A stretch of 64,000 nt of DNA from Himantopus leucocephalus (GCA_003993805.1 RSEF01000031.1:54246053-54310052), one strand, 5' to 3'; positions 12,431 through 26,101 are shown, counted from the first letter of the stretch. Notes: a model not told the origin generated them from the letters alone. Numbers and translations are program-made.

Positions 12431-13560
12431 CATCCCTTCCCGCCTGTATATAGCTTTGCATATTGTATTACACAAGCACACTGGCTACCCGGTGTTCTTG
12501 CGTGTGTCGGAAATTACTTCCTCTGCCGACATTAGTAACTTCTCCCTGCGGTTTCTTTTGAATCTTGTAAAGAAAATCTGGAGTTAAGGGCATCTGATGT
12601 GCTCGTATAGGTGTGTATACAGCTCTTTCAGGCACGGTGTTTCAGCAGAACCAGGAACTCACTGCCAGGTCAGGTTCTTCTCTCGTTCATCTGTTTACCC
12701 TTCCCCTTCAGCGGTTTTACTTTTCCTTTTCGAAAAGTTGCTCTCATCTTCGGACATAAAAAAAGGAAGAGCATACTCCAAAGTCTTCTCTTTTCCCCAG
12801 TTTCAGAGACACTATCTTTTTCCCTGCCTTCAGCTGCATTTATGCCAAATCTGACTGTTTCTGCAACGCAGCATGCATCTCCCTCTGGCTACAAACAGCC
12901 ACTACCACAAACGGAATTCTTCCTACTGAAACACCAACTCTTCCTTCTAACTCCTTCTCTGCCGCCTGTCTCACTCTGTGTTTACTCCATTCTCTTTCCG
13001 AACTTACGGACCTACATATTTCTGAACTTCTATTGTGCAACTTGTTTCCTAAATAAAGCTTTTCTGCTTGGAAATGTGGCTCCACACCACCGCTAACAGC
13101 CACTTAAATGGACAGACATCTCACCTTACCTACCTTAACCCTTCCCTCAAAGCTGCTCAGAACGCTCCTGCTGCCGCTAAACTCACTTTTTTCCTACCAC
13201 ACCTCTACTGTCCAGGTATCTCGCAACTGACTTTCTCTTCAGCTCCTCTTCTGTATGAGGAAAACCTACACAACATCGCCCTCCCTCTCCCTTGCCAAGC
13301 CCAAGTTTATGTTCCTTCTGCTGTGGGGCTCTGCACCACGATACAGGGAAGCCCACACGCAACTTAAAGTTACGCACGGACGTGAGCACGCTGTGAACAC
13401 TTTATCGCGTTGCTGCTGTAACCGTGGATTTCCCTCCCGGCAACTGTCTGCTCCCACCAGTGGCAGCAGATTCTGTGTTTTCAGCTTCCCCACCCCTGTT
13501 CAACCCCAAATTTGAGCCATCTTTGCTGTGCACAAGCGCCTCAAACGCAGCTGTTTTTTA
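12431..13560. other. Pyrimidine-rich (plus strand) block
   Basis: About 1.1 kb with marked C+T excess on the plus strand, which opens long but low-information frames such as 12,611-13,096. An AATAAA with a T/G-rich tail occurs at about 13,051. The block sits just upstream of the minus-strand CpG element and is purine-rich in that direction. I recognise no protein in it; the frames are explained by composition. Confidence 0.45.
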
Positions 13561-16500
13561 GTCAGTCGGGCTTCTTTCTCAGTCCTTTTCAGCCGGGTAC
13601 GTTTCAAGCATGGAAGGGTCAGAATTTAGGGCCCATTTTCGCTCCGATGGCTCAAAAATAACATGAGGAGCTCCTCGGAGAATTCCTTGTCTACATTTTA
13701 GTCTGCTGATGATCTTTAAAAGCCTTCAAACAACTCATCTCATATTTCTTTTCACAGCAGCGCTCCCCACATCTTTGCCGTATTCTTAAATGTTTTCCTG
13801 TTTTCTTCTCCACTTATTTGTATTTGATCTATAAATTGAAAAAGCGTGCAATGAGCCTTTATGTTTGTGAAGTACCGTGTAAGTTGACGGTGCTATAAAA
13901 GTGGTCTGTAGGAAACTAAAATAGTAATAATAAGTTGGGCATATGATGATCTAGAGTTGTATAATATGCCCATTATCATACGATCTGTGCAGTTTTGTCA
14001 TAGCTTTTTAGCACCTGAAAAACTGAATATAGGCCAAATGTTGTATCTCTATTTTACGTGATGGAGAAGGGAGACAGATTTTATCTGCAATATGCTCAGG
14101 CTGACTTTCTAGCATTTTGGAAGTGATTCTTTAACAAATGCTAGAAAAAAGACATCTTGGATTAAAAAGCTAAAAATCATAAAACTGAGAACATATTACT
14201 TAGATGGAGATTTATGTGCCCGAGTGATACCACTATCAATTCTCCCCATCCCCTTCTTTCCCCGAGATCTGTGGCTAGGAAGAATCAGATTTTTTTGCCC
14301 GTTCCACAGAGGCAACAGCGCAAATCTTGTTTCCCCCATTTCAGCATGGCAGGGTCAAGCCCAGCCCTCACACTGCTCTTTGCGGTGTGCCCGAGCAATC
14401 TTGCCACTCCGGTACATAACTGAAATTTTATTTGTTCAGGATGGTGAACAAGGTCAGAGCTTCCTCGTGCACGTCAGTGCATGCAGAGAGGGCTGAGCTG
14501 AGACTAGTCTCTCTTTCCGCTTCCCCAGTTAGTACCCCAGCAACCTTCACCTTGTAGCAAGGACAGGCACATGATAGAAGGGAAATGTACAAAATCGTCA
14601 TGTGTGCTGCATCCTTCCCCGGAGGCTGAAACTTTCACCTCTCTGATATGCTTAGTTGGCTCAGAGTAAAAGTTCTTGAGAGCAATCACAATCCTAGGTC
14701 TCATGTGGCAACCAGAGGGACGAATGGGCCAGCCCACAGGCGGATTACCCTCTGAAGCTTCCACAGAGAGTCCAGCAGCTTCAACTGGCCCACACCGCAA
14801 TCACACCTCTTAAATAAAAGCTTTACACAATTGTAGATGCATATATATTAAAAAAAAAAAAAAGTATAAGCCTGACGTGGAGAAGCTAGCACGCGAGAAG
14901 GTAACAACTGCCACTCGACAGCAAAGTTTTACAGACTTTTTACAAAGGCTGTTCCAGCCTAATCAGTGGAGAGATCATTTCTGCCATCTGCACTCAGCAG
15001 GGACCGGGTTGTCGAGACAAGGTGGCAAACAGAAACAGCAACAGCCATAAATGAAAATAATACACAGGGATTCAAACTTAGAAAACCAGGACTATAAACC
15101 AGTTGGATTTCAGTGAGAACTACTGGATCTTTCTAGACAGAAATGTGTTTTTCTGATAGCAGTCGTAATTAGCAAGGCATTATAGTGTTACAACTTGGCC
15201 CAGGTGAAGAAAATGTTTTCCATCAACAAAGTCAAGACAGGATTTTTTAAAAATACATACAGAATGTTCACTAATGGATAGCAATCACTCTTTTTGATAC
15301 TTTGTAAATCAAACTACATTAAAAGCGTGCATCAGTTGTACCAGCTAATAGGTGGAATTCCAGAAGTTTTGAATTTGAGCCAAGGAGACTTTGAAATAAC
15401 TACATTTGATCTGCAGAGGATCTTCTTCAGAATGATAGTTTTGAAAAAAAACGTAGTCCATGCCTATGCTTCTTTCTCTGCATGGAAATATGGAGACACA
15501 AAATCCCTTATTTCTGTTAGTTTTGTGCTTTGATATTTTAACTAAGTAGCGAGGCAGACACGTCTTAATAGGAAAATTATTATTTTGCATTTGACTTATT
15601 TCCGTGCTAAAGCACCTCATTTATTTTCAGTCTTTTCGTTCAGTTTCAAGACAATTGTTAAGCTCTTAACTTCTGTGACCCACTAAATGGAGGGATACAT
15701 GGGTATCACTGTTGCCACAAGAAAAAACAGGCTGATTTCTTGGTCTTTTTCCCTCTTTCTTTTTCAGAAAGACAGAAAAACAGACTAGTCTAATGCAATT
15801 AGAGCAGTGCCTAAGTCTGATGGTAATACGAACTATGATCATTGTTTTTCAAACAGTAATGGACCATCAAAAATTTCAGAGTTTTCGTTCATTAGGACTT
15901 TGTGAATGTTGTTTTTAATCTAAGAATGAAAGCTGATAGGAGGCTTGAAATGAAACACATGATTTTATCAAATATGATGAAAACGTAAGATCTTTATTAT
16001 AACCGATACAAAACCCAAGAACCAAGCTCCCACAAAGTACCCCCTGTATAATTATTAAATAAAAACACTTACTTATTCGGTACTCAGCTTTTAAACCCTG
16101 AATAAGAGAAGTACATATTGAGAGAGAGGTACTTAAAACGTTTCCATGGATACCAGATGATGCCAATCAGGTCCATGTTTTTATCTGAAAGGGTGCCCCT
16201 GCAGAGACATACAGCTTGGTGAGTGGTTGTTTATACAAGTAAGTAAATAGGAACCTTGTTTATTTCACAAAAAGCCCCTGACCCACACTTTTTCTCATCA
16301 CTTTTTTAGAAGGAACATTTTTCTCCTTTTAAACAGCATTATCATAGTGAAATACACACTTTTGAAATTTTTCCTTAAAGTTGTTTGAGTTTATGACATA
16401 GTTTTCAAGCAGAAAATGGAGTATCTAGGTATGCTACTACCAATCCTGGCAAACCTGCGTTGGTGACTTTTTTTCAACTCTGAGAGAAGATATAGTGATG

Positions 16501-17044
16501 CAAATTACATCTTTCTATTTCAATCACCAGAAGCCACTTCCAGGAAGAAGAAAAAAAAGCAAGGGGCAGATACAAGTGATAAATACCCTTACCTTAATCC
16601 AATAAGGACAAGAATACCATTGATTGCTTCTCTGAGAAGAGTCTCCATTTACTTTAGCTCCCATTTTAAAAGTGGTTGGTTCCTAGATTCCCACCGCATA
16701 AGTGCTACGAACGTGTAATTTTGACATCCAGTCTCTCAACACTGCATGCTTTCTAATTTTGGGAATGAGATTAATACCTCCTATTTGAGAAGTTTTAGTC
16801 TTCTAATATTTCTTTGGGTAAAAAAGCACAATGAGTTAGTGAAAAGAAAGGCAATCAACTTTAATACTTAACACAGTTTAATAACCTGAATTGAAATATG
16901 TGTGTGCTGTATTTCCATTAAAAAAAGTTTCCTTCCAGCCACAATTAATAGAACAAAACCCCGTCTTGTTCAGAGATTATTCTTGGAATACTGTAATTTT
17001 AACATCTATGTAAAGGAGGAAAATTTTTTGCCACATGCAAGCAA
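13561..17044. other. AT-rich non-coding sequence
   Basis: No supported gene. A run of A at 14,850-14,863 follows a TA-rich stretch. Frames at 14.2-14.8 kb lie in slightly GC-richer DNA and have no recognised motif. Confidence 0.5.
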
Positions 17045-17325
17045 TTTGGCCTTCCTCCTTCTCGAAGAAGCGATTCCTGCATAAGACGACCGATTTGATA
17101 TTTTCCATTTGAACTCGCAGCGCACTTGGAAGGGGGACGGCAATGCTGTGTTCGCTTGCCAGCGCTGACAAAGGTCTGCTTGTCAGCGATACCTTTTACA
17201 GCTAAATTTACTCGGGACTGACAGAAGCAGGTGCCCCTTGGCCTGCCAGACACTTGTGCGCCCGCATCACGCAGCCTACAGGTCAACATCCAAAGGAGAA
17301 AAAGCCCGGGGCTGCTGAGGAGAGG
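17045..17325 (+). promoter_or_regulatory. CpG-enriched element with a strong plus-strand donor
   Basis: Roughly 14 CpGs fall within 280 bp, well above the CpG-poor surroundings. The block ends in AGAGG|GTGAGT (exon end 17,325), a strong splice donor on the plus strand. This fits a minor promoter plus first exon. A minus-strand open frame covers the same bases (16,999-17,349) but starts at TTG rather than ATG. No factor site or TATA box fixes a start. Confidence 0.35.
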
Positions 17326-20300
17326 GTGAGTGAGGCAAACACAACCCAAACTGGGGGGTTTCTCTTCAAAGCCAGCTGGTCTGGCTTTATTCTACGGGAA
17401 TTTTTTTACCTGCCAGTTTGATCAACGAAGCCCTCAGCAGGTGCTGACGGGTACAACTTCCTGGAGAAGCAGAAGAAGGGCACTGGTGAGTTTTAATAGA
17501 GAAAACGATTAAAAAATTATTCTTAAGTCTTTGGAGTTGTTCTGCTTGCCGCAGCACTGGGTGATTCAGCTCCAGGCTCGTGGCTGTGCTCACAAAGCTT
17601 TCTTCAAGAGAAAGCAGATAAGCTTTGTAGCATGCTTCGCATTTTATTTGATACGGTGCTTGATTTTAGCTTCTGTTGCCAAGAAAAGTTTCTTGAAAGT
17701 GACTGGGTATTTATAGTCGGTTTCTTTCAAACTGTTTCTATGAATCTGAATGGGAAGAACATAGAGGATTACATACAGCAACACCAGAAGCCAGGCAGCA
17801 CTGGGGGTGTACGCTGTGCCCCCTCTTCTGCCTCCTTTAAAATAAATGAGTTATCCTGCTAATTTCCAAATAAATAGAAAGGATGTGTTGTCTGTAGACT
17901 GTTCCTGGTATCTGGAGCTCCAGCAGACATTCCAGAGCCTTAGAAACTCCTTCTGAACATCCACATAAGATTACTTTGTAACAAACAAGGGAGTGAAATT
18001 AACAATCTTTAGAACATATTACAAAACTCACTAATCAAAGGATTATCACACAGAACTGTTGCCTTTCGCTAAAGTGAAAAGGTAAATTAAAAAACAGAGG
18101 CTACATGAGAGCACTGCTTGGCATGCTGCTTTTTAAATATATCATGAATTTACACAATTTTCCTTATTTTAAAACCACAAATTATGCCCGTGTGTGTATT
18201 CTTTAATTTGCGTAAGAGCTGGGAAACTAGACGAAGGGAAAAAAAGATTTATTTTTCTAGAACAATAAGATTTCAATTAATGTGAAAATGTAGGAAAATG
18301 TGACCACATGTTAAAATAAATATTGTGGAGGGGAGAAAAGCATTTTTATTATGATTTCTATTTCAAGAACTCGTTCTTTTAACTTTGTTTCACAGTATTC
18401 ATTATAAATTGTTGTGTTAAATTGAAAACATTTATTTAAGCAAGTAAACAGACAGAAAACTTGACCATATGAATCTTTTTGAGTAAACAGATTCCATATT
18501 CACATGCACACCATAGAAGACACTAATGGCAGAAAGAAAGGAATCATACGTCAATATACAGCTAGACTATTTCTGTAGTGGATATTCCCCATATGTCAAA
18601 ATAAATGATTTATCAGCAATGGACAGACTAAGATTAGGCTGAATAATAATACCTGAGGCCCTGATCTGTGATTTTTTTTAGCTAGGCTGCTTGGTGTGGG
18701 ACCGGTACAGTTGGCAGGGAACTCTGACCTCAGCAGAAGTAGATCAGGCCTTAATTCTTGTCCATTTTCTTCATTTTGGGAGACAAGAAAAGTGCAGCAA
18801 AGATTATTTTTGTTTCTGGAATGTGCTGTATGAAAATAATCACAATTTTGTTTGCTGCAAGAATATCCTACTCTACGTGAGATTAAAATACCAGTATGAT
18901 AAAACATTACGAGTCAAAGTAAAAAGTAAAGCTCTAAATAGAAAAGACATTTTCTCGTGTGAAGTATGAAATGTAAAACAAAACAAAAACCCCAAACCTA
19001 CAGCTGCCTTTAAACTAAGCAATGCCTGTAAAACATCGCTGTTTCATGCGTAACATTTGTAATGTATGGAAACCAAATCCCCTAAACAGCCATTAAAACC
19101 AAGCACTGTTAAATCCGAAGACAGTAAATAGTAACGGCAGTTCCTAGAGTTAACTAGACATTGTACGTGCTACACTAACCAAGAAAAACATATAGCCTTT
19201 GGTTTACAGCCTTTAATTCTGTATACTGTAAGTTCATCAGCACTTTACTGTATTGATTTTAAAGGCTCAGAAACAGTAATTATAGCTACAAACTCCTGGC
19301 TAATTTTATGAAATTCCTATTAAGTTAGTCTACATTTCACTGCATTTGGGGAAAAGAGTATTTTGTAAAATATAATTTCAGTACAGAATGTTTTACTTTT
19401 CTAGAAAAAGATCGTTTAATGTTGGAAAAGGCAGAGATTACACACTAGGTTATTCACACCACTAAGCTTAAATTAGTGCCCTTTATTGGTCTGTTTCTTA
19501 TGTTTCTCATCATCAGACTTAAGCACATTAAGTGATATTCTAAAAAATTTATATTATTTATGAAAATACTGAGAGATTAAGGAACAGAAAAGCCTTATTT
19601 AATTCACTGAAACTTCACTACTATTTCAGTTAGAAACAGAATCAGCCCTAAAATCCCTGGTACACTCATTTATTTCTGTACCAACTATTCCCCATTAACT
19701 AAGAGCTCTGTTGTCGGAATAAACTAGGGCAGTTTATTCTACAACTATCTTTTTATCTGTTTTATTTTGAATAGCTACAATCTAGCTCAGCTTTCAACCA
19801 CATGTTTGTCTTTTTCCAATAAATCCAAGCTTTATTGTCAGGAAGACATCTATATTAGTTATTCCATACTGCGTGTAAATATAAAATGGGATTTAACCAC
19901 AAAGCTTTGGCAAAAATCTCAATTTAGTGACTCTATGTTGTCTTCTTCAAAAGTTAATTCAAGGCTTTTCATACAGTGTTACATGGTATTTTCAAAGCGT
20001 ATCGTGCCTTCTCCTTTCACTTATGCTGGTAAAAACTGGACATTTTCCACTGAAGGATATGAAGTCGCATTTAAAAATCAGATAAGAAGAACTGCATGAT
20101 AAAAATTAGAGGAAAAAAGTAGGACGAATTGCCTTAATTACTTCTTCATATATAAACATTTAAAACATGCACATTTTCTATTTCTATAATAAATTCAAAG
20201 TGTGTGTGTATGTATATACACCTGCGTATATAAAGTGTGTGTATGTACATATATATGAGTATTCAATATACACTTTAAATTTACAATTATTTTTCCCTTG

Positions 20301-20439
20301 GTATAGTAAACAAAACCATATTCTACAAAATATATATAACTTTCTTCATGGACTTTTATTAATTCATTTCTTTGTTCAAAAATCCATTGATTATTGGTCT
20401 AAGACCATCTCCCTGAAAATCAAAGAAACACATGCACAT
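17326..20439. other. AT-rich non-coding sequence
   Basis: Nothing recognisable. TG/TA-rich simple sequence begins just before the next feature (about 20,200-20,275). Confidence 0.5.
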
Positions 20440-20700
20440 TAGGAGACAGTGGGGAATTCTCCTCCTTGATAGTCTACGGGCAAAGTACAGAGCCACTGCC
20501 TTGGCTGGGGGCTTCACCGCCCCTGTTGTAGTGGCCACAGATGGACTGCCCTGCCGCTGCTCCCCACCCCTGCACCCCACTGCGGCCCATTCCCACGTGA
20601 AGACACCCCCAGCATTCCCATACCACTCCCCACGACTGCTCACAGCTCCTCCCTGCTATCCCATTTCAAAAATGCTGTTGCACTGTATAGTTCACCATAA
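20440..20700. other. Isolated GC-rich patch
   Basis: A C-rich plus-strand patch within AT-rich DNA, ending near an AAG|GTAATG donor-like site at about 20,705. Frames open on both strands but show only low-complexity, proline-rich composition. It could be an exon of an unknown transcript or an old repeat fragment; I cannot choose. Confidence 0.25.
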
Positions 20701-20971
20701 ACAAGGTAATGTGGACTGGCCTTGAGCATACACCTTGTCACAATGTACAGATACACAAACTGTTAACCAAGTCGTCTTCTCCAATGAAAGTACTAACAAT
20801 CTGTTGCATAGTTAAATTGGGTTTTGTTCCTCTGACAGCAATTAGCATTATGAGGCAAGTTCTAAAAGCACCACTTAAGAAATTTTCAATAAAGACAAAA
20901 GCAACAATGCATTGTGTATAACTCTAAAGGCACTGGATGCTAAATCAAGTTCAATAAATACAGCTTGCAAA

Positions 20972-21007
20972 GGATAAACATATAGATTTGGATAAACATA
21001 CAGATTT
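20972..21007. repeat. 18-bp tandem duplication
   Basis: Units 20,972-20,989 and 20,990-21,007 differ at one base. It is a small local duplication with no evident function. Confidence 0.8.
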
Positions 21008-21177
21008 AAGCTAGGGTATACTAGTTTGCTGGAAACGTAAAATAACTGCACAGAAACAGCAACTACTGTTTCATTCATAAATATAGATATAGTAATGCTA
21101 GTTCTACATATATACTTAAAGGTTGTGCTCACAAAATATGAAGTTCAATCTAATATTAATGTAGCCGATGCACTGTA

Positions 21178-21205
21178 CCCTGACATATGACAGCATCTGT
21201 CAGGG
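21178..21205. repeat. 8-bp inverted repeat with TGACAG cores
   Basis: Arm CCCTGACA is repeated as TGTCAGGG after a 12-base spacer that itself contains TGACAG. TGACAG is the core bound by MEIS/TGIF-type TALE homeodomain proteins. It may be a binding cluster or chance. Confidence 0.45.
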
Positions 21206-23480
21206 CAGAAAATTAAAAGCTGAATAGTATGATACCCAGCTGCTAAGGATTAATTCAGCAAAACAAACCTTTCTGTATCTGGGTTGTTTTATTTTTGTTT
21301 TCTTTTAAAAAACAAAAAAGCCCTCTGCCAGTAATTTTCATCTCTCTCCGCTTTCTTTTATTGCTATACCAACAACAATACAGAAGTATACAAAATCAGT
21401 GGTTCCTATAGTTTTTGTTATATATACCTGCAATATTAATTCGTTTTTCTTTGCTTTCTTAAGTGGTTGCAGGATACTCTCTATCCAATACAACTATATG
21501 CAAATAGCCCTTTCCCCAGTATCAATCCATCTCCTGAGTTTGAAATTATTGTAGAAGAATGTTTGGTGATAACAAATTAGTATCGTGTGCAATAATTACG
21601 AAAATTAATGAAGAGTCTACTAATGTTGAGAAAAATTGAAGAGATTGTGAAATAATCTACTTGTATATCAGGAGATAGTTCCTACCCTTGGAAAGATACG
21701 GCTATCCATTTAATTATGTGTCCTTGCATTCACTGACTTCATTAACCATTCACTCCTCAACCACTATGCTTTTGATAGCACTTTAGATCCTAGGCACATA
21801 CAACTTCACTGAAATGAGATTTTAGTTTGTATTCTTCCTCAGAAATATGAGGGCACCAGCTCCCACTTATGGCAAAGAAGCACTTGTTCCTTGGTTCCTG
21901 GAAGAAACTATTCTTTCAACAGTTTCAAAACTGCTGGGTTTAATCTGCAAAAAGGATGCGGGAACCTCATTGAATCTCACTTTAACCCAGAAATTCTTAA
22001 CCTGTGTATCCCCATTAGCGACAGTCCTTCTTAAATTATTTCTGCTTATATGCCTTTTGCCCCATCATCACCTTACCTGAATACCTAGATCGCAAAAAAC
22101 CCTTTGGTCTCAAGAGCTAGAAAATCTCGTAATGCCTTTCAAATACGTACCTGTTCTCCAGCCCCTACTCCTTTATCCGAGTCACAGCCAAGAGAACAAC
22201 TAAGTCATGACCAGAGATACTAGCAGAAAGAGGCTTTATAGCACAGACCCTTATACTGCTGTAGACCTGAAAGGTAAAGACAAATGCTAGAGCTGCCATA
22301 ATGTATGTATTTAACTGTTACTGAGAGTTTAAAAATGGAGGGGGTAACGACACAGTTGATGGGTCAGTTCAAGAGGTTTGAATACATATTTGACTGGAGA
22401 TTAATTGGTTAATAAAAAAGAACTGAAGTTGTCTCTGCATGGTCCTTATTTGCCTGACAAAAATAACAACCCTCAATTTCAGAAACTTTGATTTAGTAAC
22501 CAGGTTTCTTCTCCTTTAACCACGTCAGAGTAGCTATCTGTAAAGTCACTGCTGAAATCAGATCCTGCTGGTCTGATTGGTGCAGGCTTGCAGAATGTAA
22601 CAGAGCTGAAATGGGGACTTAAATCTGTCCGTACCATACAGCAGCTGTGCAAAGATGCTCAAACTAGATCATACAACAGCAACAGTAACTTCAGACAAAA
22701 TACATCTAAACCAAAGTACACATCCAAACATGACCTCTGAGGCTTACTTTCCTTTTAACCTCAGTAATATCAACTTTTTAAAGTGCTTCCATGGGAAGAG
22801 CTATAACCAATGACATCACAGCTGGAGGCTCATGGAAGTTTTAATATAGACGAACATAAGTGGCACAAGCACATCTAAAAGCTGACCTAACTATTGTGCA
22901 ATTACATTTTATGGCCACAGAGGTTACAAGTTCTTCTTCACTTATCAACAAGAGCTGTCAACCTTCAAAAGGCCTCTCCAAAATGTCTAATACAAGTCTT
23001 ATATTAATTATTGTTTTAATAATAGAAATATTAGTATTACAGCAGCACTTAGAAGACACATTGCATCTCAACAGCTCCAAACACAGATTTAGTACTGAAG
23101 AGTTTACAAACACTTAAAAACAGTGCATTTTCTCAAAATGTCCAGAGACTAACCTAGTACTTCTTGACACCTGCATGCAAGCATATCTGTATAAAACAGT
23201 TTGCCAACAATACCTTTATCCCCTCATTGCATGTACTAATCTATTGCTATGGTATTCTACACTCAATTTATGCTTCAAATATCATACAGCATACTCTGTT
23301 ACAACAGGCAGGATGATTGACCTGAAAATTTGCATATAATTTACTCCCACTTTGGTTCCAGAAAGTGGTATGCAATTTGAAAAAGAGGCAAATTGTCAGC
23401 AAAACAGCCAAAAAGTTGGGTGCTCATCTAAAATATATCTCAAAGTCCAGTCTGGAAAACTCCTGAAAATTGAGTTTCTC
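21206..23480. other. AT-rich non-coding sequence
   Basis: No supported gene, RNA gene or repeat family. Confidence 0.5.
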
Positions 23481-23537
23481 AAAAAAAAAAAAAAAAAAAN
23501 NNNNNNNNNNNNNTCAAAAAAAAAAAAAAAAAAAAAG
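23481..23537. other. Assembly gap (14 N) inside a poly-A run
   Basis: N bases fill 23,500-23,513. Both sides show TC followed by a run of about 20 A, so the two edges look like the same place read twice. The true length of the A run and whether any sequence is missing are unknown. Confidence 0.8.
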
Positions 23538-25217
23538 CAAGCATTTCCTCTTCTAGTTGGGAATACTGTAACAGCAGCCTCTCATGTGGTCTGTTTCAAT
23601 CTCTATCTGTAGTCAGGATGGGGAACCATAGTGGCCTTCAGCAAAATCAGATGAAATTGACCAATGTTTTTCTACCCTTAGAACAGGTTTGATTTGAATT
23701 TTGTTTGAACTGTGGCTAGGGGTCTATCCAAAACAAATCTCTACTTTGCTTGGCCCTCAAAATTACCATGAATTTCATTGTCTACACAGATGCAGATGCT
23801 GATCTAATTTGTAGCAGCTGCAGAATACTTAATTAAGCCTTTTCTGGCCATCTATGGCTGTCTGCTTCTGTATCACATCATCATGCAGTGCAAGACAGGC
23901 AAATGCTTGAGTGTCACACAATCAGCAAGGGGGTGCAATCATATTTTTGTTTTGGGTTGTATGGTTTTTTGGCAAAATATCTGAAAATATGTCAATACCT
24001 TAGTCAGGCTATTCCATTTCAGGAAAAGAGAAGAAACACACGGCCTAAAAAAACTTGTCTTCCCCCTATCCGCCCCGCAACCTTTCCCAGAATGAAAGGG
24101 AAGGGAGATTCTCTTTATTCAACTGGGGGCTATCACATGGACAAAGAAATGTGGTAGCAGGAATGAGAAAGGTGGTCTAGTTCTGAAACTCAGTTTCTGG
24201 AAGCCTTTCTTCTTGGAGGGAAGTAGGAGGAACTGTCCTCGCAGAAACTTCTTTTGAAATGACCAGCTAATGGTGAGGAGGTTTAAACCTTCTACAGCTG
24301 CATAAATTAACAATGAAATATGAGTTATATTCATCAAGTGTAGAGGTTGTGCAAGATACTGGAAGACAGATAAAAATTTTAAAGACAGGGACTCCCACTG
24401 CTGTACTTTGCAGTTGGCAGGGACCTACCTGATCCCTTCTGTAAATTTAAGCGGCCCCACAGCTGCTCTGATTTAGTCCCTGTTTGGACATAGGCCCTTC
24501 AGAACAAAGAGTCACCAAAGCACAGCACGACTCCCTCCAGCACGCTCTGGCACACTGGCGACCAAGCTGAACGGTAAAGAAATTGTATTTTTTGGGTGAA
24601 GGCTGCTTAATAATCTAGGTAGACTTTAATCACAGTTGTATTAAACCATATGGTAAATTACACTTCCACCAAATGCCTTGCTTTTAAAAAAAAAAAATCT
24701 AATGTTTCTGAGGCATATGAAGATGCAGAATAATCAGACTGATGAACAGCAGTTCGTGAAAATGACAACATTTCCAAAATTATTCTTCAAATACATTCCT
24801 GTACTTAAACCCTATTAAGATGGGGAATTGATTCCAAATTTCCACTCTAAGCTCATATTTGATCTATTTTTATATTTTTGCATAGGAAAAAAAAGCCCAT
24901 TTAGCTTGAAATTTCACCTAATTAACTTTATGTCAGAAGAGACTGGGGGAGGGGGCAGAATTAACACTAGTTACTGAGCTTTTGAGTTTGTCTGAGACTA
25001 AAGTTTTGCTTGCCGATTTTTGACTAGCACTGAAGAACTTCAAAACCCTTGATACATTTCTTCCATTGCAAGTCTAGACTCACATTTTTGGAGTCCCTAA
25101 ATCTCAACGGGGGAAAGGTTAGTAGGTTAAATTCTTCCTTTAGTTACACTCAAGTAAGATTATTGACTGCAAGTACTGTCCCCCTAAAATACATACGTGT
25201 ATATATAAACTACATAC
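23538..25217. other. AT-rich non-coding sequence
   Basis: No supported gene. A run of A lies at about 24,685-24,697. Confidence 0.5.
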
Positions 25218-25440
25218 ATTTGGTGGAATGTTGCCATAGGATGATGAGCACATTTGAGTATCTTGCCGAGAGACAGTGTCTGGTACAGGAACTGGAGTTG
25301 GAGTGTATTCAAAGATTAATTCTGAGGCAGGAATAGGATCCGGGTGGCCACTGACGCAGGGCCGAGCTTCCATTTTAGGGTCTCGCTTTAAACCTAGCAG
25401 AGTGCATTGGATTTCAACAGGCTTCAGGGGACTTTGGATG
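25218..25440 (-). CDS. Candidate coding exon, unknown protein
   Basis: On the minus strand an open frame without stops runs through this block and contains the phrases DPKMEARPCVSGHPDPIP and FEYTPTPVPVPDTVS, then CSSSYGNIPPNV. The amino-acid mix (many P, S, T, D, E; few C, W, F) is like a disordered region of a real protein and unlike the other chance frames here. The frame reaches AAT|GTATGT at 25,218/25,217, a fair donor. The upstream edge is uncertain: a CAG at 25,443-25,441 could be the acceptor, but its pyrimidine tract is poor. A CpG-island donor on the same strand lies 1 kb upstream at 26,438, so this could be exon 2 of a minus-strand gene. I do not recognise the protein. Confidence 0.35.
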
Positions 25441-26067
25441 CTGTGGGTGAGCTCCAGGCCATCCCTGTTCCCCGCCAAGCACCAGATTCAGCATTTCTAT
25501 AGCTGTTAACTCCTTCAGATGCAAATTCGGACTCATTTTCAAGCAAACGACAGACCTTAAGTAATAGTTTATATCTAAAAAGCATGTGTGGCAAACAAAG
25601 AGAGTGGTTATCACTAGCACCAAATCTGATTCTAGTATTAGCCCGTGTTGTCATTCACAAAGTAATAAATACTATAGTCACACTTTTAGGACAATTTTAG
25701 TAACTCCTAACCTTTAAAAGAAAAAATATTTGTCTATGAAGAAGTTACCACGTATCACTAGTTTTAAAACACTGTTAAAAAAAAGAAACAAAACAAACAT
25801 TACACTAAAAAAAAAAAATCTTAGATAAAAATAATCTTTGGTCAACTGTTTATGAGATATTTAAAGGACGATATCAACTTGCAAACTACAGTTTCAGAAA
25901 CTGCCTTTTGTAACAATGAAACACTTCAGATTACTCGAATTGGATCAGTTTAGCAAAACAAACAATCCCCCTTCTCATTGTTGACTTAGTGCATTTGGCA
26001 GCCTTTTCCCCTCTACAATCAGCCTCTTCCCTGCAAAGGCCCTTGAAAATATCGGCGAGGGAACACG
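25441..26067. other. Non-coding sequence between candidate exon and CpG island
   Basis: AT-rich, with short A runs at about 25,773 and 25,807-25,818. It would be intron 1 if the minus-strand transcript model is right. Confidence 0.35.
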
Positions 26068-26101
26068 AAAAAANAAAAAAAAAAAAAAAAAAAAAAAAAA
26101 A
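26068..26101. other. Poly-A run with one N
   Basis: A 34-base run of A broken by an N at 26,074. The run length is not reliable because a one-base gap was placed in it. Confidence 0.8.

Noticed and set aside
13051..13080. AATAAA followed by a T/G-rich stretch, read as an LTR or gene polyadenylation site
   Set aside because: AATAAA is frequent in AT-rich DNA and no upstream exon or LTR ends support it.
12057..13096. Plus-strand frames of 176 and 161 codons
   Set aside because: They lie in a C+T-rich block that lacks stop codons by composition. The products are rich in L, F, S and P without domains, and one starts at a poor ATG with no splice support.
16999..17349. 116-codon minus-strand frame over the CpG-rich block
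   Set aside because: It starts at TTG and overlaps a better-supported plus-strand donor. The open frame follows from local GC content.
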